From assembly GCA_947184155.2 (NCBI GenBank), contig CAMXCT020001780.1, positions 1 to 64,000 on the forward strand: 64,000 nucleotides of DNA, read 5' to 3'. Below are positions 1 through 11,873 of the stretch, piece after piece; position 1 is the stretch's first letter; every line of letters begins with the position of its first letter. The notes beneath the pieces were generated by a model. It was not told the origin of the DNA. It saw only the letters and a list, made by a program, of their open reading frames with translations, and did not search any database. The translations under genes and the position numbers were made by a program. This DNA comes from Cladocopium goreaui (Eukaryota; Sar; Dinophyceae; Suessiales; Symbiodiniaceae).

Positions 1-823
1 ACCAACCATGGTTACCGTTGCAGGGCCCTAATAAACTAACACACAAAAATCTGGGAAGCACCGCAACACCACCTTTTGGGTCGCGGCCGGGCAGCTCTTT
101 GGAGCTGAAAGTGGAGAGGCTAAAGTTTGGAGCCTTCCATGGAGATGTCCTGGTAGTATTTCTATATCAATATCATCTGAATATCTATCATATATATATA
201 ATATGATATATACATAATAATTATATATATATGATATATACATAAATAAATATAACTATATGTATATTATGTATATATATATATATATATACCCACTTGC
301 TAGTGTGTGCCAGTGCCAGCGTGTGCCAATCACAAACCAATCATGAAGATGCCTAAGTGATCATGGATGTCTAAGTTATCACCACCGGAGAACAATGATT
401 TTTCGCGAAAAACTATGTGTCTTTGAGGATGAAACGCCAGAGAAAATGGCACAAGATGATGTGTCACATTTTATGTATATATGTCAGAATATCTATAATT
501 ATCTATATATCTATATATGTCAGATAAAATGTCAGAATGTCCGAATATGTGTCAGAATGTCAGAATAGTTGTGATTTTTTGGTGGTTAAATCTCCATAGT
601 TTGGTAACGATGGGTAACTGCTTTCTGCAGATTAAGTTACCAAAGGGTAAACCAATTGTGCTTGGGTTAGATCCTCATTGCGTGATGGTTAAAGCGAAGC
701 AATGACGGTTGATTTCCTGCCTCAATAAGATCCGCGGAAGCTATTGATGGCAAGTCTTTTGAAGTGAGCTGATCCCACTAAAAGGGCTCATAGACATACT
801 TATGATCCGCGGATCCTAAAATG
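1..823. other. AT-rich spacer with TA microsatellites
   Basis: No gene is visible. TA-rich microsatellites occupy about 190-290 and 475-530. A single TTTCGCGAAA palindrome lies near 401, like those clustered at 51-52 kb. Short open frames here have no coding character. Confidence 0.6.
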
Positions 824-972
824 TCAATGGGAATTTCAGGATCCGAAAATGGAGGTACGTTAGTACCATTTTTCAGGCAATATTTTCTGGGGATATTCCC
901 TGAAATTTAGGCCTAAAAAAGGCCTTATATATGATGGGTATCTCCAGTTTAGGTTCCTGAAATGGCCATTGA
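824..972. mobile_element. MITE family C, full copy
   Basis: The ends are inverted: TCAATGGGAATTTCAGGATC at the left and the GAAATGGCCATTGA end at the right. The core carries the GGAGGTAC and GGCCTTATATATG blocks found in the other copies. The element is flanked by a direct AAAATG repeat at 818-823 and 973-978, which fits a target-site duplication. It is too short (149 bp) to encode a transposase, so it would be non-autonomous. Confidence 0.75.
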
Positions 973-1405
973 AAATGTTGGTGAGCCAAAAACAAACCAA
1001 AAACTTCCCAACCGGCTGGCACTTAGATGTACTTACTATCTACTTCTTTGTGGATGACACCATGACATTTTTGGAGGGGCTGAAAATCCAAGTGAGTCAA
1101 AAAAATGGTTGAGCCCGAAAATCCCATGGTAACTGTTATCATGATGTTCACATATGTTTCCCCATTAGATGAAAAACATGGGGTCCATGGATGGGTCTTG
1201 TTGGGAAGATTTATGAACCGGTTGAAAAGCCCCATATGAAACATTGGTGAAAATCGGATTGGTTTCCGGTGTCGATTTTCCCAACGAAACCAATCCCAGA
1301 TTAGCTCACCATGGTGCTGGCATATTTACCTACAAAGCTGGGTCATTTTTGGGGTAAATGTAGGTAAATATTACATACATGGAGCATCTGGGACTCCATT
1401 GATTC

Positions 1406-1516
1406 TGGGTAAATTATAACAACCTCACTGCGACCTCACTGGAAATCATCGTTAGTAAGGAGAATCATCCCAAAATGGCCTTAATTCAGGTTAGTGAATT
1501 ATTATAATTTACCCAG
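1406..1516. mobile_element. MITE family K copy
   Basis: Inverted ends CTGGGTAAATTATAA and TTATAATTTACCCAG enclose about 110 bp. A diverged copy with the same internal AATCATCC...GGTTAGTGAATTA blocks lies at 60833-60965, nearly 60 kb away. Confidence 0.6.
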
Positions 1517-1943
1517 ATTGATTGGGATATCCCCAAGTACCATGGCATGTTCCTTTCACGTGCCAGGTGCCAAGTGAAAGGAAGGGTCTCATCAGCAGCG
1601 CTGCGGGGATGTACCGCAAGGGTGTTGGGGAGCCCAGCCACGGGGCTTGCTGGATATTTCTTTATTTGGTTCAAGATTTTCCCGTTTAGATTTTGCAGCT
1701 CCATATGCAATTATATATATATATACACGTAATTATATATATATATATATATGTAATATTATTTATGTAATTATATATATGTAATTATATATATATATAT
1801 GTAATTACAGTATATACACATGTTTGACTGCCGGAGGATATCTCCTGTATTCGTATCACCAAATTTCTTGCAGATTCTGACATAATGAAAATCACCAACC
1901 AAGGAACAATAGGTATCCAACTTATGCTACCTACAAATCCATA

Positions 1944-2055
1944 TACCCTCTGGTAAACTTACAAAAAGCTATTGAAAATGGCCATAGAAATAGTTGATTT
2001 ACCCGTTAATAGCATGGGGATTTTCCATAGTTGTTTGTATGTTTACCAGAGGGTA
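1944..2055. mobile_element. MITE family B (TACCCTCTGG type)
   Basis: Inverted termini TACCCTCTGGTAAAC and GTTTACCAGAGGGTA enclose 112 bp, with TA repeated immediately outside. A TA target duplication and short inverted termini fit Stowaway-like MITEs moved by Tc1/mariner transposases. The core contains an ATTGAAAATGGCCATAGAAA block shared with other copies. Confidence 0.75.
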
Positions 2056-2410
2056 TATGGATTTTAGCCACAGAACATGCAGTTCACCAGTTCAAGTTCA
2101 CCTTTTTGGGGGATTCACATACTTTTTTTGCGAGTCGCAACTCAATTCAGAACAGCAGAACGAAGAAATTAGCAAACCCAAAGTAGATGGACAAGTGGAA
2201 AAACTGGAAAACTAGGAAGGATATAAGATAACATAAAATAACATAAATACATATAATTCATAGCTGTAACATCCTGGAATCACAACTCTCTATCTATAAA
2301 TGGTCCCATTTCACTGCCAAGCAACCACCACTAAACGCTGTCAGATTAGCGAACTCAATGGACCATCGGACCATTTGAGCCATGAAAGTTATACCCGGTA
2401 GTTGATTGGT

Positions 2411-2529
2411 TACCCGGCCTGGGAAACGTTTACAAAAAGCGAACTGGAAAATTACCATCTTTAAGTTCGGTAAATCAACTATTTCTATGGGCCATGACTT
2501 CAATAGCTATGTTAAATTACCAGAGGGTA
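2411..2529. mobile_element. MITE family B, diverged copy
   Basis: The left end is altered (TACCCGGCCTGG) and the right end is the standard TTACCAGAGGGTA. The internal GTAAATCAACTATTTCTATG block places it in the same family. Confidence 0.6.
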
Positions 2530-2984
2530 ATTTGTTGGGACTTCTACCACTGTACCTAATTGGGGATGATGACCCATGTTAGGGACACCTATTAACCAAC
2601 TAGTATTTCATGAGATGGGATGGGGGTATTTTGATCTCACACTTGAGTTGGATCTGGGTAAGAAGATTGTCTTGGTTCATTTCAAAATAGGCTGCGCCGA
2701 ATTCCATGGGTTAACCGGTTAACCATCATCATTGCTATTAAAATGGCCATAAAAGGGTGGCACTCAGAAGTCAGATACTGCGGCCATACACGAAGTCAAG
2801 GCACAGTACAGCGCAATCAGCCTGCGAACCCTCTTACTGTACATATGTTATATATATATATACACACATACATACATATGTCATGTGTACTTTTTTGGGG
2901 GGGGAGGGGGGAGTATTGCAAAATCCTATTGTTTTTTTCAACAAAATTCTGGATTACAATATCGTACAAAACTCTTCCCACTGA

Positions 2985-3137
2985 CATGACATTTTCCATG
3001 GCTGGTGTGGGGCTTCGTCGCGAAGTTCACCGAGGTCTCTTTAGCGAGTAGTTTTGTCTGGGACAAGGCGGAAGAAGGCCTGGGCATGGTGGAGCCACTC
3101 CCGAGAAAGCTGGGATTTCACAACCACCGTAGGTTAA
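2985..3137 (+). CDS. possible terminal exon, unknown protein
   Basis: One plus-strand frame starting near 2995 reads about 45 codons of protein-like sequence (GFVAKFTEVSLASSFVWDK, then EEGLGMVEPLPRKLGFHN) and ends at a TGA at 3135-3137. Codon third positions are richer in G and C than the AT-rich surroundings. A stop closes the frame just upstream, so a splice acceptor near 2990-3010 would be needed. I recognise no family. It may be the last exon of a gene whose other exons were not found, or a fragment. Confidence 0.3.
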
Positions 3138-4190
3138 TAAGCTGAGAATAAGTTTCAATAAAGATGAATAAACTCAATAAAGGTCCAGAACCCGGGTTGA
3201 TTCTATCAATAATAACCTCTCTAGTTTGAATTCAATAAACCTTATTTCTTATATTTCTTACTATTAGTCATTGATAAACCAGGTAGCTTATATAAGAATG
3301 AATCAGCCACGGTTTTCGGTTGCTCAGCTGTCCGATGTTTGACTGTAGTCTACCAACCACTGGGGCCTCAACTTGGCAAACCATATTATGTTTTTGTTTG
3401 CTTAATCTCTCTGAATCAGCCTTACTTAAGCATTATTTGGACACACATACATACATATAACAGACATACATATGATCATACATACATATAATCACATATC
3501 ACTGTATATATATATACACAAGTGAATGTATAGGTATGACCATAACTATATAGTTATGATATATATATATACATGTGAGTACATACATTATATATATATA
3601 ATACACAAATATACTGTATACACACGTGCGTTTGATCCCTACTCTTCCTTACGGCTCAAAATAATGTATCCGCAAAGTTCGCCGGAATTGCTTCTGCCTA
3701 CCAAGTGGACAATTTCTTCAGTGCCACCCAGATCAATTGAGGTTCCCGGGTGGATAGCCATACACTTACCCTAGGGTTTTTACATACGATGTGGAAAATC
3801 CCATTGGTACTATGTAAACCACCAGAATTCAAAGCTTTTAGCAGGGGCTCAACTTTCACAGCGTTTGATCCCGTTTCTGTGTGTGTTCTCTTTCCTCTTG
3901 AGAATTTTTCGCATTGCCTCATTGATTGGTTCCTTCCTGCTTTCCTGGTTGAGTTGTTACGTGCAACTGTGCAACGCATGTGACGGGCTAAGAAAGATGG
4001 CTGGGTGGTAGATCAGTGGACAGTATAGTTTGGATTGCAAGGCCCTGGCCCAGGCCCATAGTCCAGAGCAGTCGGTGAGAGGGCCGTTTTCCATGAAATA
4101 AACCATCCAGCTATGGGTGTAGCCACATTTTAGGAAACCTCCATATTGAACTTTCATAACTTTCATTTGCTAGGATTTTCACGCTTCAAT
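3138..4190. other. AT-rich non-coding stretch
   Basis: TA/CATA microsatellites occupy about 3450-3620. The segment 4078-4142 carries the GTAGCCACATTTTAGGAAAC end typical of MITE family E. No convincing exon was seen. Confidence 0.45.
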
Positions 4191-4194
4191 ATGT

Positions 4195-4286
4195 GGGATT
4201 TTCCATTATAAACCATAACTTTCTGGGATTTTCCATGAAATAAACCATAACTTTCTGGGATTTTCCATTATAAACCATACATTCTT
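4195..4286. repeat. 30-32 bp tandem repeat, 3 copies
   Basis: A unit beginning GGGATTTTCCAT and running through AAACCATAACTTTCT occurs three times in a row; the middle copy carries GAAATA in place of TATA. Confidence 0.6.
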
Positions 4287-4594
4287 TAAGTTTCACGCTT
4301 CCCCATTAACGACAGACAAGGCTTACGAGAAAAATGCGGTAGTCCAGGGGCTTCACCAATGTGAAATTGATCGTGAGTCCCCCAGAATGTGGTGCCCAGG
4401 TACGTTGATTGCTTCACGCCGGCTTGTTCTTGTAGCCTTTTTTCTTAAGCATTTTGGTGCTGTACGGTGCAGGTCCAATTGGCCGGAGGCCGGTGCTGAT
4501 GTGTTTCCTTTTTCGCAGGCTGCTCAAATGTCTTCAATTCTTCATAGATCAATGAACCAATCAACCTCGTGGATTCATCAAGGTATGCAAAAAA

Positions 4595-4870
4595 ATCAAT
4601 CTATTTTCATTTATCTATTTATCTGTCTCTCGAGCCATCTATGTATTGAGTTATCTATCTATTTAGCTACCTATCTAGTTGCCTGTTTATGTATCTTTCT
4701 ATATAAAAAATATCTGTTTATCTATTCATCTAAGTGTATAAATAATATATAAATATATATGTAAATCTATGTATATGCAATTCTAAATATATAGATATTT
4801 TTTTGAAATATATTACTGAGCAAAAAAAGTCTTGCGATCTTTGAGAGGCAGCCTTCAAAGTTAAGGGCAT
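4595..4870 (+). repeat. CTAT microsatellite plus shared unique module
   Basis: A degenerate ATCTATCTAT tract is followed after about 60 bp by an AAAAAAAGTCTTGCGATCTT segment and GAGGCAGCCTTCAAAG. The same order, tract then AGTCTCTTCGCTTTTGGGAG and GGCAGCTTTCAAAAG, recurs at 19016-19500. This indicates a duplicated stretch rather than two independent microsatellites. Confidence 0.5.
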
Positions 4871-5148
4871 AAGTCCTGTGACCAGTCGTTTGCTCAGTTT
4901 CTTTTGTGATCATTGTTTTTTCTCAGGTCTTTGCTGTATAGCTGTTGTCTTTTTGTGCTTTGTCTGTGGTCGTGAATGATTCATGTCTTGTAAGGATTTT
5001 GACGTTTTTCAAACGCTTCGGTCGTCGCGTCACGTTCTCAGTCTCTAGCGCTGCAGACTCTGTAATGGCAAAGTGCTTTGCTTACTTGTACCTCTTGTTG
5101 CGAAGGTTTTTTTCAGATGCATATCAGTTATCAGTGAATTGTTTGCAG

Positions 5149-5345
5149 GTCAGGTGCAGCTTCAGCGACGAAGAAGGTTCACTTTTGCTGTTCCTCTTTC
5201 TTTGTAGGTCAACTGGAAAGAAGTGAGTTTCGGTGGTCCTGCAAATCTTTTTCTGTCTTTGTCGTTAGATGCATTGTTAGATGCCTTTTACCCGATTTGG
5301 TCGCATGTCTCAGGTGCGCAGAGAATCCTTGGATGCTGCAGCGCA
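5149..5345 (+). CDS. possible exon cluster, unknown gene
   Basis: Three short pieces follow pyrimidine-rich tracts and AG|G acceptors at 5149, about 5210 and about 5313. They read VRCSFSDEE, a short QLER-type piece and SAQRILGCCSAAG when joined in phase through a GTGAGT donor near 5222. The frame survives the joins, but the pieces are too short to be sure of. No family recognised. Confidence 0.25.
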
Positions 5346-5999
5346 GCAGGGTTAAAAAAAGAATGCGAGGTAGCCAGCTTTGTTTTCAGTGAAGTTAAAT
5401 GGGTGGTAGAATCTTTTTGAAGTATGGGCACCTTGAAACAACAGCAGGTGAATGTATAGACCCTGGATTAGGCTTCTGAAAAGGTTAGCAGAATTTTGAG
5501 GTGAAGGCAATATTGAGGTTAGAAGAAAGGTTACCATGTTATTTGAGGTTAGCCGAAAAAAACAATTTTCGGAAATTTCTGCAACAGTCCAGAATCCATT
5601 CATTGCCGAGCTGCAAGTCTCGGTTCAATCCGTATGACAGGCAACACGGACTTCATAGATTTTTCACGTGCTTTAGACAAGGGTTTTAGTTATCTCGTTC
5701 ATTACCGTTTGGCAACGTTCCAGAAGCTATTTTGTACCAGTTCTCATGTCGGTTTAACCTCTCATATTAAACTTTGTGAAAACCGATTCGCTAGGATATT
5801 CTTGCGGGTTCATTTCTGACATCATGGTGGGAAGCGGGGGGCCAAAGTGCTTCTGCGGAAGATGGTTGACTTCGCTGCGGTCCCAAGAGCTCGGAAATGC
5901 CTGGAAGGATCGGATGGGAAACCATCTTTTCATAGTGGTATGCTAATTTGTTAACTAACAAAACCATGATGCCAATTTGCATTTTTATTGGTCTTGCAG

Positions 6000-6261
6000 C
6001 TTTGTTCCTCGCTTCAGTCGTCTGTGTCAGGAGGAAGAAGGCTTCAAGTGGCGTCTTCACGGCGCCTTGAAGTACTGGAACCACTGTCTTGAATGCCATT
6101 ACAAGGCATTTGGAGTGGATGGGCGCACGCGGAACCGCTGGTGCGTTCCGCGGTCCTTGCCTTGCCCAAGGCTTCCAGTAGGAGAGTTGTTTCTTCGTCA
6201 GCCTCCTCCCGAGCTTGTCTCTTGGCACATGCAGTTATTTTTGCTATACCACATGATATAG
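6000..6261 (+). CDS. terminal exon, unknown protein
   Basis: After a GGTCTTGCAG acceptor, a plus-strand frame runs 87 codons to TAG at 6261. It reads as a globular sequence rich in aromatic and charged residues, for example FKWRLHGALKYWNHCLECHY and RNRWCVPRSLPCPRLPVGEL. Third positions are GC-rich compared with the flanking T-rich DNA. It lies in the MITE-free island among other plus-strand exon pieces and could be the 3' end of the 5.1-6.3 kb gene. The overlapping minus-strand ORF (5791-6228) is read as a shadow. I do not recognise the family. Confidence 0.5.
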
Positions 6262-6571
6262 TTTTTTTTGATACCCGATTTAAAAAAAAATGCAGTAAAT
6301 ATCTATGTAATATATTATTTGGGCTGGTTTACAAAAAAAATGGTGGCGTATTTGATCTAAAATCATTATAAAATAACGTCAAGAAATCCAGTTATACGGG
6401 CACGTGGGCAACTTCATCGGGGGCGGTACTACTGGTAAACCACATAAGTATAGATATATCAATCATCAACCATAGTTATTGGAGTTAAAAACAAACTTAG
6501 CCAACTATGGGGTACCACTTTGTAGGTGTTTGGCTTCATGTTTACTACGCTCGGTTGCTCTTTCACAGCCC

Positions 6572-6645
6572 TGAGGAAGCGCCGGCGCCGGCGCCGCCTC
6601 CAGCACCGGCGCGGCGGGCTTCTAGGAAGCGCCCTCAACAGGCAG
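6572..6645 (+). CDS. possible Pro/Ala-rich exon
   Basis: Behind a TTTCACAG acceptor one frame reads PEEAPAPAPPPAPARRASRK, an Ala-Pro linker running into a basic cluster, then a CAG|GC boundary. Such linkers join domains and the basic cluster could act in nuclear import. A second frame reads an Arg-rich stretch, so the phase is uncertain. Confidence 0.3.
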
Positions 6646-7149
6646 CGCGCTACATTTCTTATTTCTTGGGAGGGACCTGTTGAGCATTGGTCAGCGTACA
6701 TCTTCTGATTTTATAAGCGTAAACTGTTTGTGTCCGAAGATGATGAACAGTAGACTCCAGACCCATTCTGTAAATCTTTTTTTTTGTGGCTCTGTAGCTT
6801 TTCCGGGTTCAGTGATGTGAGTAATCTTAGAGTATCCGACATGAAACATACCAGTCAGACGGACATGAATATGCTTTGAGCAAGCGGAAGTTTTAGCGTG
6901 GCAGTCTGGCTTTTGTTGAACCATGATCTGAATATTGCCAACACGAAATTCATCAGCCGGCTGGCTTTTCGATGGGTTTTGTGGGTCGATCGGTTTTAGA
7001 TTGGGCGGATGTATTGCTGTTCTTTCTTAGACATTGCATGCTGCACTGCTTTGTTCTTTCTTTTGATCGAATTTTGTGCCTTTCAGAGACAAGCTGTACA
7101 GAATGCAGGTTCTTTCCTTTGGGTAAATTTATGCCAAAACTGGGTGCCA

Positions 7150-7310
7150 GGAGCTGGTAGCCGCTGGTCCTGTGGTAGTGCGACGAGAAGACCCCGACCA
7201 GGTTCCATCAGCGTTTCCTAATCAGAACCAGGCCCCAGGGCCAAGCCTTCTTCGAAGGCAGCAGAGGAATCTGACGGGGCTTTTGGCTTGGGAGACCTGT
7301 GGTTTATCTG
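7150..7310 (+). CDS. exon, unknown protein
   Basis: After a GTGCCAG acceptor the plus strand reads ELVAAGPVVVRREDPDQVPS and continues with SLLRRQQRNLTGLLAWETCG. The codon pattern is even and GC3-rich, and a long T-rich tract follows, as expected for an intron. A similar start (LASKETGAVAVSSPRRE) occurs at 19.8 kb, also behind a GTGCCAG. Confidence 0.4.
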
Positions 7311-7324
7311 TTTTTTTCGGATTA

Positions 7325-7460
7325 ATCACGTATGGCCAGAGAGAGAGATATATATATATATATAGTATTTCCATATATGTGTACATGTATTTTAGGTTTT
7401 TATATCTATATATGTATATGCATGTATGCATGCATGTATGTATATTTGTCAAAGGAATTT
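7325..7460. repeat. TA / ATGC microsatellite
   Basis: Mixed TATATA and GTATGCATGCATG tracts. Open frames here are products of the repeat. Confidence 0.7.
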
Positions 7461-7929
7461 TCATAGAAGAAACTCCGAGTTGTGGTGCTTTGGCAGCAGA
7501 TTTGTTCGATGCAGGTTCGCAAAAAGAGCAGCTGCAATCGCCTGCTTGAAGGTTGAATCTTTAAGTACTCCTTTAATACCTTCAATGCTTGGACATGACA
7601 CGAAGATGATAACCGAAAGAAAAAATAAGCAATTCATTTGAAGAAGAAAGTTTGCAACTGAGTCACTTCGACTGGGTTGAGAAATTTGCACAGGTGCGAG
7701 TGATGCTAATTCGTTCAACACCAGTGGACAAGACTTGAAATGAGAAGAAACAGATGACAGGAACGCGGAAGAATGGTCACAAAATCTGAAACAAGAATTC
7801 AGAAGTTTCGGAACGATGATGGAAGCCTTTCATAGCTCCTATAGGAAAAACATTTTTTTGGAATCCTATAGCAGTATGTTTCTTACTTACAACTGGAAAC
7901 TACCGCCGACCGGCTTGCTGGGGATCTAT

Positions 7930-8050
7930 TTGCATCTATGTATGTATGGATGTATGTATGTATGTATCTATGTATGTCTGGATGTATGTATGTATGTATG
8001 TATGTATGTATGTATGTATGTATGTATGCATGCATGCATGCATGTAAATA
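7930..8050. repeat. (TGTA)n microsatellite
   Basis: A near-perfect TGTATGTATG tract ends in GCATGCATGCATG. The Tyr/Val/Cys/Met-rich ORFs over it are artefacts. Confidence 0.85.
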
Positions 8051-8125
8051 TATGATTGTATATTTTTATCTATGTATATATGCGTACATAATCCTGACAC
8101 TCTTTTATCTAATTGGATATCTGCT

Positions 8126-8428
8126 TTTCCTTCATGATTTGCAATGCGTCATGGAACTCTATGTCACGCCTGCCTCTGGAGGCCTGCGGCTCTTTCGGTT
8201 GTCTTCGTCGAGCCACCAGCGGTGGTCCCGGTTGCAAGTCAGAAAGGTTTGTGGCGCTGCTCGCCGCCGGCTTGGAATGTTTGCGACCTTCGGCCGCGAC
8301 AAGGAGTTTGCTGCTGCTGTAGGAGTGCCGAGCTGCTTCGCAATGTTTACGTGCAGCGTATTATGGTGCCCTACCGGCTGAAGGACAAGTTTCTGCACCA
8401 TCATGGTTTCATTGCATTTGGCTTGTAA
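8126..8428 (+). CDS. possible 3' exon, unknown protein
   Basis: One plus frame is open for about 95 codons, with an ATG at 8144 and TAA at 8428. It contains VVFVEPPAVVPVASQK and, near the end, ELLRNVYVQRIMVPYRLKDK. Internal AG|G sites could split it into two exons. It faces the minus-strand ORF at 8409-8860, so the two would converge tail to tail. Function unknown. Confidence 0.35.
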
Positions 8429-8860
8429 AACACACGATTTTGTGAACTTGAGATTTGGAAGGGAATAGATCAAAAAAACGATTACAAAACAAATCCTTTT
8501 CCGACAGGAAGCCACCTGGGTCTGTGGGAGCTGTTTGCAGCACCTCGCCACGGGCAACGCTGGTTGGCTGCAAGACTTGGACGCTTATGTCCGGTTGTGG
8601 CACTTCGTCGCTGCTTGAAGGCACTTCCCGGGGAGGGTCCGGGTTAACATAGGGGGCCGCAGAGTTGGACACTGTGGCAGCATCCTTTTCACATGCAAGT
8701 GCAATGGTGAGGGGGGCTGATCGTCCCGGCGTCACGCCAAAGATCGGGAGAGCCGTTGGGATTTGAAGGATGAGCTGCTCTGGCCCAAAAGGTTTCAGGA
8801 GCAAAGTGAAGGAAGGACGGGTGGGTTGGCACTGGCTCTGAAGGAAAATTCGTAGATACT
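8409..8860 (-). CDS. minus-strand ORF, unknown protein
   Basis: The minus strand is open for 176 codons (to 8939), long for this composition. The best part reads PTRPSFTLLLKPFGPEQLIL, then a Ser/Pro/Glu-rich segment (PREVPSSSDEVPQPDISVQV). Its third positions are rich in G and C. A plus-strand frame (EATWVCGSCLQHLATGNAGW) is also protein-like here, so the strand is not certain. The upstream end runs into a 28-bp direct repeat (8911-8938 and 9003-9030), which may have truncated it. Confidence 0.4.
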
Positions 8861-8910
8861 GCGCCTTGTTCGGGTGTTCGCTCCAGTGGTAAATTTGGAG
8901 GTCTGTCTTG

Positions 8911-9030
8911 GTTCGAAGGACATGGATCTCTAGGAGCAATGCTTTGTTTTTTTGGTCAAATGTTTGTAAGGGAAGAATCTGTGGAGACCGAAGTGAAGAC
9001 TAGTTCGAAGGACATGGATCTCTAGAAGCA
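8911..9030. repeat. 28-bp direct repeat pair, 92 bp apart
   Basis: GTTCGAAGGACATGGATCTC followed by TAGGAGCA at 8911-8938 recurs with one change at 9003-9030. The second copy abuts the start of the 127-bp satellite, so this may mark where the array was inserted or expanded. Confidence 0.65.
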
Positions 9031-9034
9031 GGGC

Positions 9035-10675
9035 GGTTTTGCAGACAGTGCGCTGTGAAAGGGTGTTTTTGGCTTATGTTGGGGTTACATTTGGCCACGT
9101 GGACGGGCCGTCATGTGCCAAGAGGGTTGCATTTCTAGACACCGTGCTCGGTCTGGTGGCCATTTTGGAAGGCATGTTGAAGGGCAGGTTTGCAGACAGT
9201 GTGCCCTGATAGGGTCTTTTTGGCTTACGTTGGGTTGCATTGGGCCAAGAGGGTAGCATTTCTAGACACCGCGCCCGGTTTTGATGCCATTTTGGAGGTA
9301 TGTTGGCGGGCAAATTTGCAAACGATGCGCCCTGATAGGGTGTTCTTGGCTTACGGTGGGGTTGCATTGGGCTAAAAGGGTTGCATTTCCAGACACCGCG
9401 CCCGGTTTTGAGGTCATTTTGGAAATATGTTGGCTGGCAATTTTGCAAACGATGCGCCCTGATAGGGTGTTCCTGGCTTACGTTGGGGTTGCATTGGGCT
9501 AAAGGGGTTGCATTTCTAGACACCGCGCCCGGTTTTGAGGCCATTTAAAAGGTATGTTGGCGGGCAATTTTGCAAACAATGCGCCCTGATAGGGTGTTCT
9601 TGGCTTACGGTGGGGTTGCATTGGGCTAAAAGGGTTGCATTTCTAGACACCGCGCCCGGTTTTGAGGCCATTTTGGAGGTATGTTGGAAAGCAATTTTGC
9701 AGACAGTGCGCCCTGATAGGGTGTTCTTGGCTTATGTTGGGGTTACATTGTGCTAAAAGGGTTGCATTTCAAGACACCACGCCCGGCTTTGAAGCAATTT
9801 TGGAGGTATGTTGGCGGGCAATTTTACAAACAATGTGCCCTGATAAGGTGTTCTTGTCTTACGCTGGGGTTACATTGGGCTAAAAGGGTCGCATTTCTAG
9901 GGACAGCGCTCGGTCTGGTGGCCATTTTGGAAGGATGTTGAAGGGCAGGTTTGCAGACAGTGCGCCCTGATAAGGTGTTCTTGGCTTACGTTGGGGTTTA
10001 AATTGGGCTAAAGGGTTGCATTTCTAGACACCGCGCCCGGTTTGGAGGCCATTTTGGAAGTATGTTGGCTGGCAATTTTGCAAACAATGCGCCCTGATAG
10101 GGTGTTCTTGGCTTACGGTGGGGTTACATTGTGCTAAAAGGGTTGCGTTTCTAGACACCGCGCCCGGTTTTGAGGCCATTTAAAAGGTATGCTGGCGGGC
10201 AATTTTGCAAACAATGTGCCTTGATAGGGTGTTCTTGGCTTACGGTGGGGTTACATTGGGCTAAAAGGGTTGCATTTCTAGACACCGCGCCCGGTTTTGA
10301 GGCCATTTTGGAGGTATGTTGGCGGGCAATTTTGCAGACAATGCGGCATGATAGGGTGTTCTTGGCCTACGTTGGGGTTACATTTGGCCACATGGACGGG
10401 CTGTCATGTGCCAAGAGGGTAGCATTTCTAGACACCGCGCCCGGTTTGGTGTCCATTTTGGAGGTATGTTGTCGGGCAGTTTTGCTGACAGTGTTTCTTG
10501 ATAGGGTGTTCTGGGTTTACGGTGGGGTTACATGGGGCCACAAGGGTTGCATTTTTAGACACCGTGCTCGGTCTGGCGACCATTTTGGAGGCATGTTGAA
10601 GGGCAGGTTTACAGACAGTGCACCTTGATAGGGTTTTCTTGGCTTAGGTTGGGGCTGCATTGGGTCAAGATTCTT
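9035..10675. repeat. 127-bp satellite array, 12-13 units
   Basis: The unit contains CCCTGATAGGGTGTTCTTGG, a GTTGCATTGGGCTAAAAGGG block and TTTCTAGACACCGCGCCCGG. Unit starts near 9205, 9331, 9457, 9584, 9711, 9838, 9966, 10094, 10221, 10347, 10497 and 10624 give a period of 126-128. Two junctions are about 150-153 bp because of a 22-bp insert containing GGACGGGC. Because 127 is not a multiple of three, the roughly 73-codon ORFs inside it shift frame unit by unit, which argues against translation. Confidence 0.9.
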
Positions 10676-11873
10676 AGCATGTCATAAAGCAGGAGCTCAT
10701 GTAGACTTGTAGAAGCTCCTTGCTTTATTTGCTTTGGATACAAATGTTCAGTACAACTAGATTCACCTTTGCTGTGATGATGTGCAAGTGCTGCGTTCGA
10801 GGCGGTTCTTGGTGGAGGTTTCCTGTATACAAGCGTCTGATCCGCAAAATGTTGCAGTCGAGCAATGCGCAGTCCACAACGCTGTCTGCTGCGAGCCATA
10901 GTGGCTACTTTTGAGGAAACTTTGCATGTGACTGGGAGAACGATCTTGCAAAGAAATGGCAACAGCGGGCTTTGGTAATTGTAAACCTGGTAAATTGTAA
11001 ACTTTGCTTGTTTGAACTTTGGACAAATTCAACCGTATTGGGAGGGTTAGCTGTCAAAGTGAGTATGTAGTCCTAGCAACGGGTTATCAGCTTGCTAGCT
11101 TTGTCGCGTTCTGGTTCTGAAATCAAAATTCAATGATATTGGGCGTTCTTCTTTTGTGCCGCTGCTTTCTGTATTTAGCTGCTCAAGTCTTAGCTGCCAA
11201 CTTTGTTTTTTCACGGCTTAGTGAGTGGACTTTGTTTCTGGCTTTGTTTCAGCAGCTTGTTTCTATTTTTGGGCTTTTGCTTGTGCTGTTTTTGCTCTTC
11301 TTAGGGTGATAGAAGACCTTATGGAGCAATCTTGAAGGCTACTAGACCATAGGCGGGCTCTGATGCCTTTTCTCGAACAGTCGGCGGCAGGCCCGCTCTG
11401 ATGCTATTTATGGGACAGTGGGTGCGGCGACCGCGTGTACAGGGTTGCCTCCTGTAGCAGGCAGGTGAGAAGCAATGCGATGTGGGCAATAAAAATGCGT
11501 TCTTTTTCCTTTATGATGGGTTGGTTTTTGTTGAAGATGCATGTGTATCGCTGTTTGGTGCAAGCTTGTGATTTTCACAGGTGTGGAGGATATGCAATCT
11601 TTCAATGCATTGATGTTAACTTAGCTAGGATGAATTTTGTTGGTGTGATGCATTCGTCGTGGATTGTGCTGAATGATCAATTCAATCTTTTCGTTCTGGA
11701 AAGGTTTTCTGTTTCCGCATTGATGGCTGTTGCTGTGACGTTTTTCCTTATCAGGCGGGGACAAGTGAACAGCAAACACGTTCTGTATCTACCATCTGTT
11801 TGGGACGCATATGAGTTTGGGATTATCTTGACCTTTGGCGGTTGAATTATCATTGGATATATCCTTGCCCGCG
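10676..11873. other. T-rich intergenic or intronic stretch
   Basis: Long T and pyrimidine runs with scattered CAG|G sites resemble the introns of neighbouring genes. A weak coding patch lies near 10785-10900 (RSRRFLVEVSCIQASDPQ). A 136-codon frame at 11435-11845 lacks an ATG start and codon bias, so I do not call it. Confidence 0.4.

Noticed and set aside
9074-10628. Repeated ~73-codon ORFs and a 156-codon minus ORF over the 127-bp array
   Set aside because: The unit length is not a multiple of three and frames shift between units; no conserved start or codon bias.
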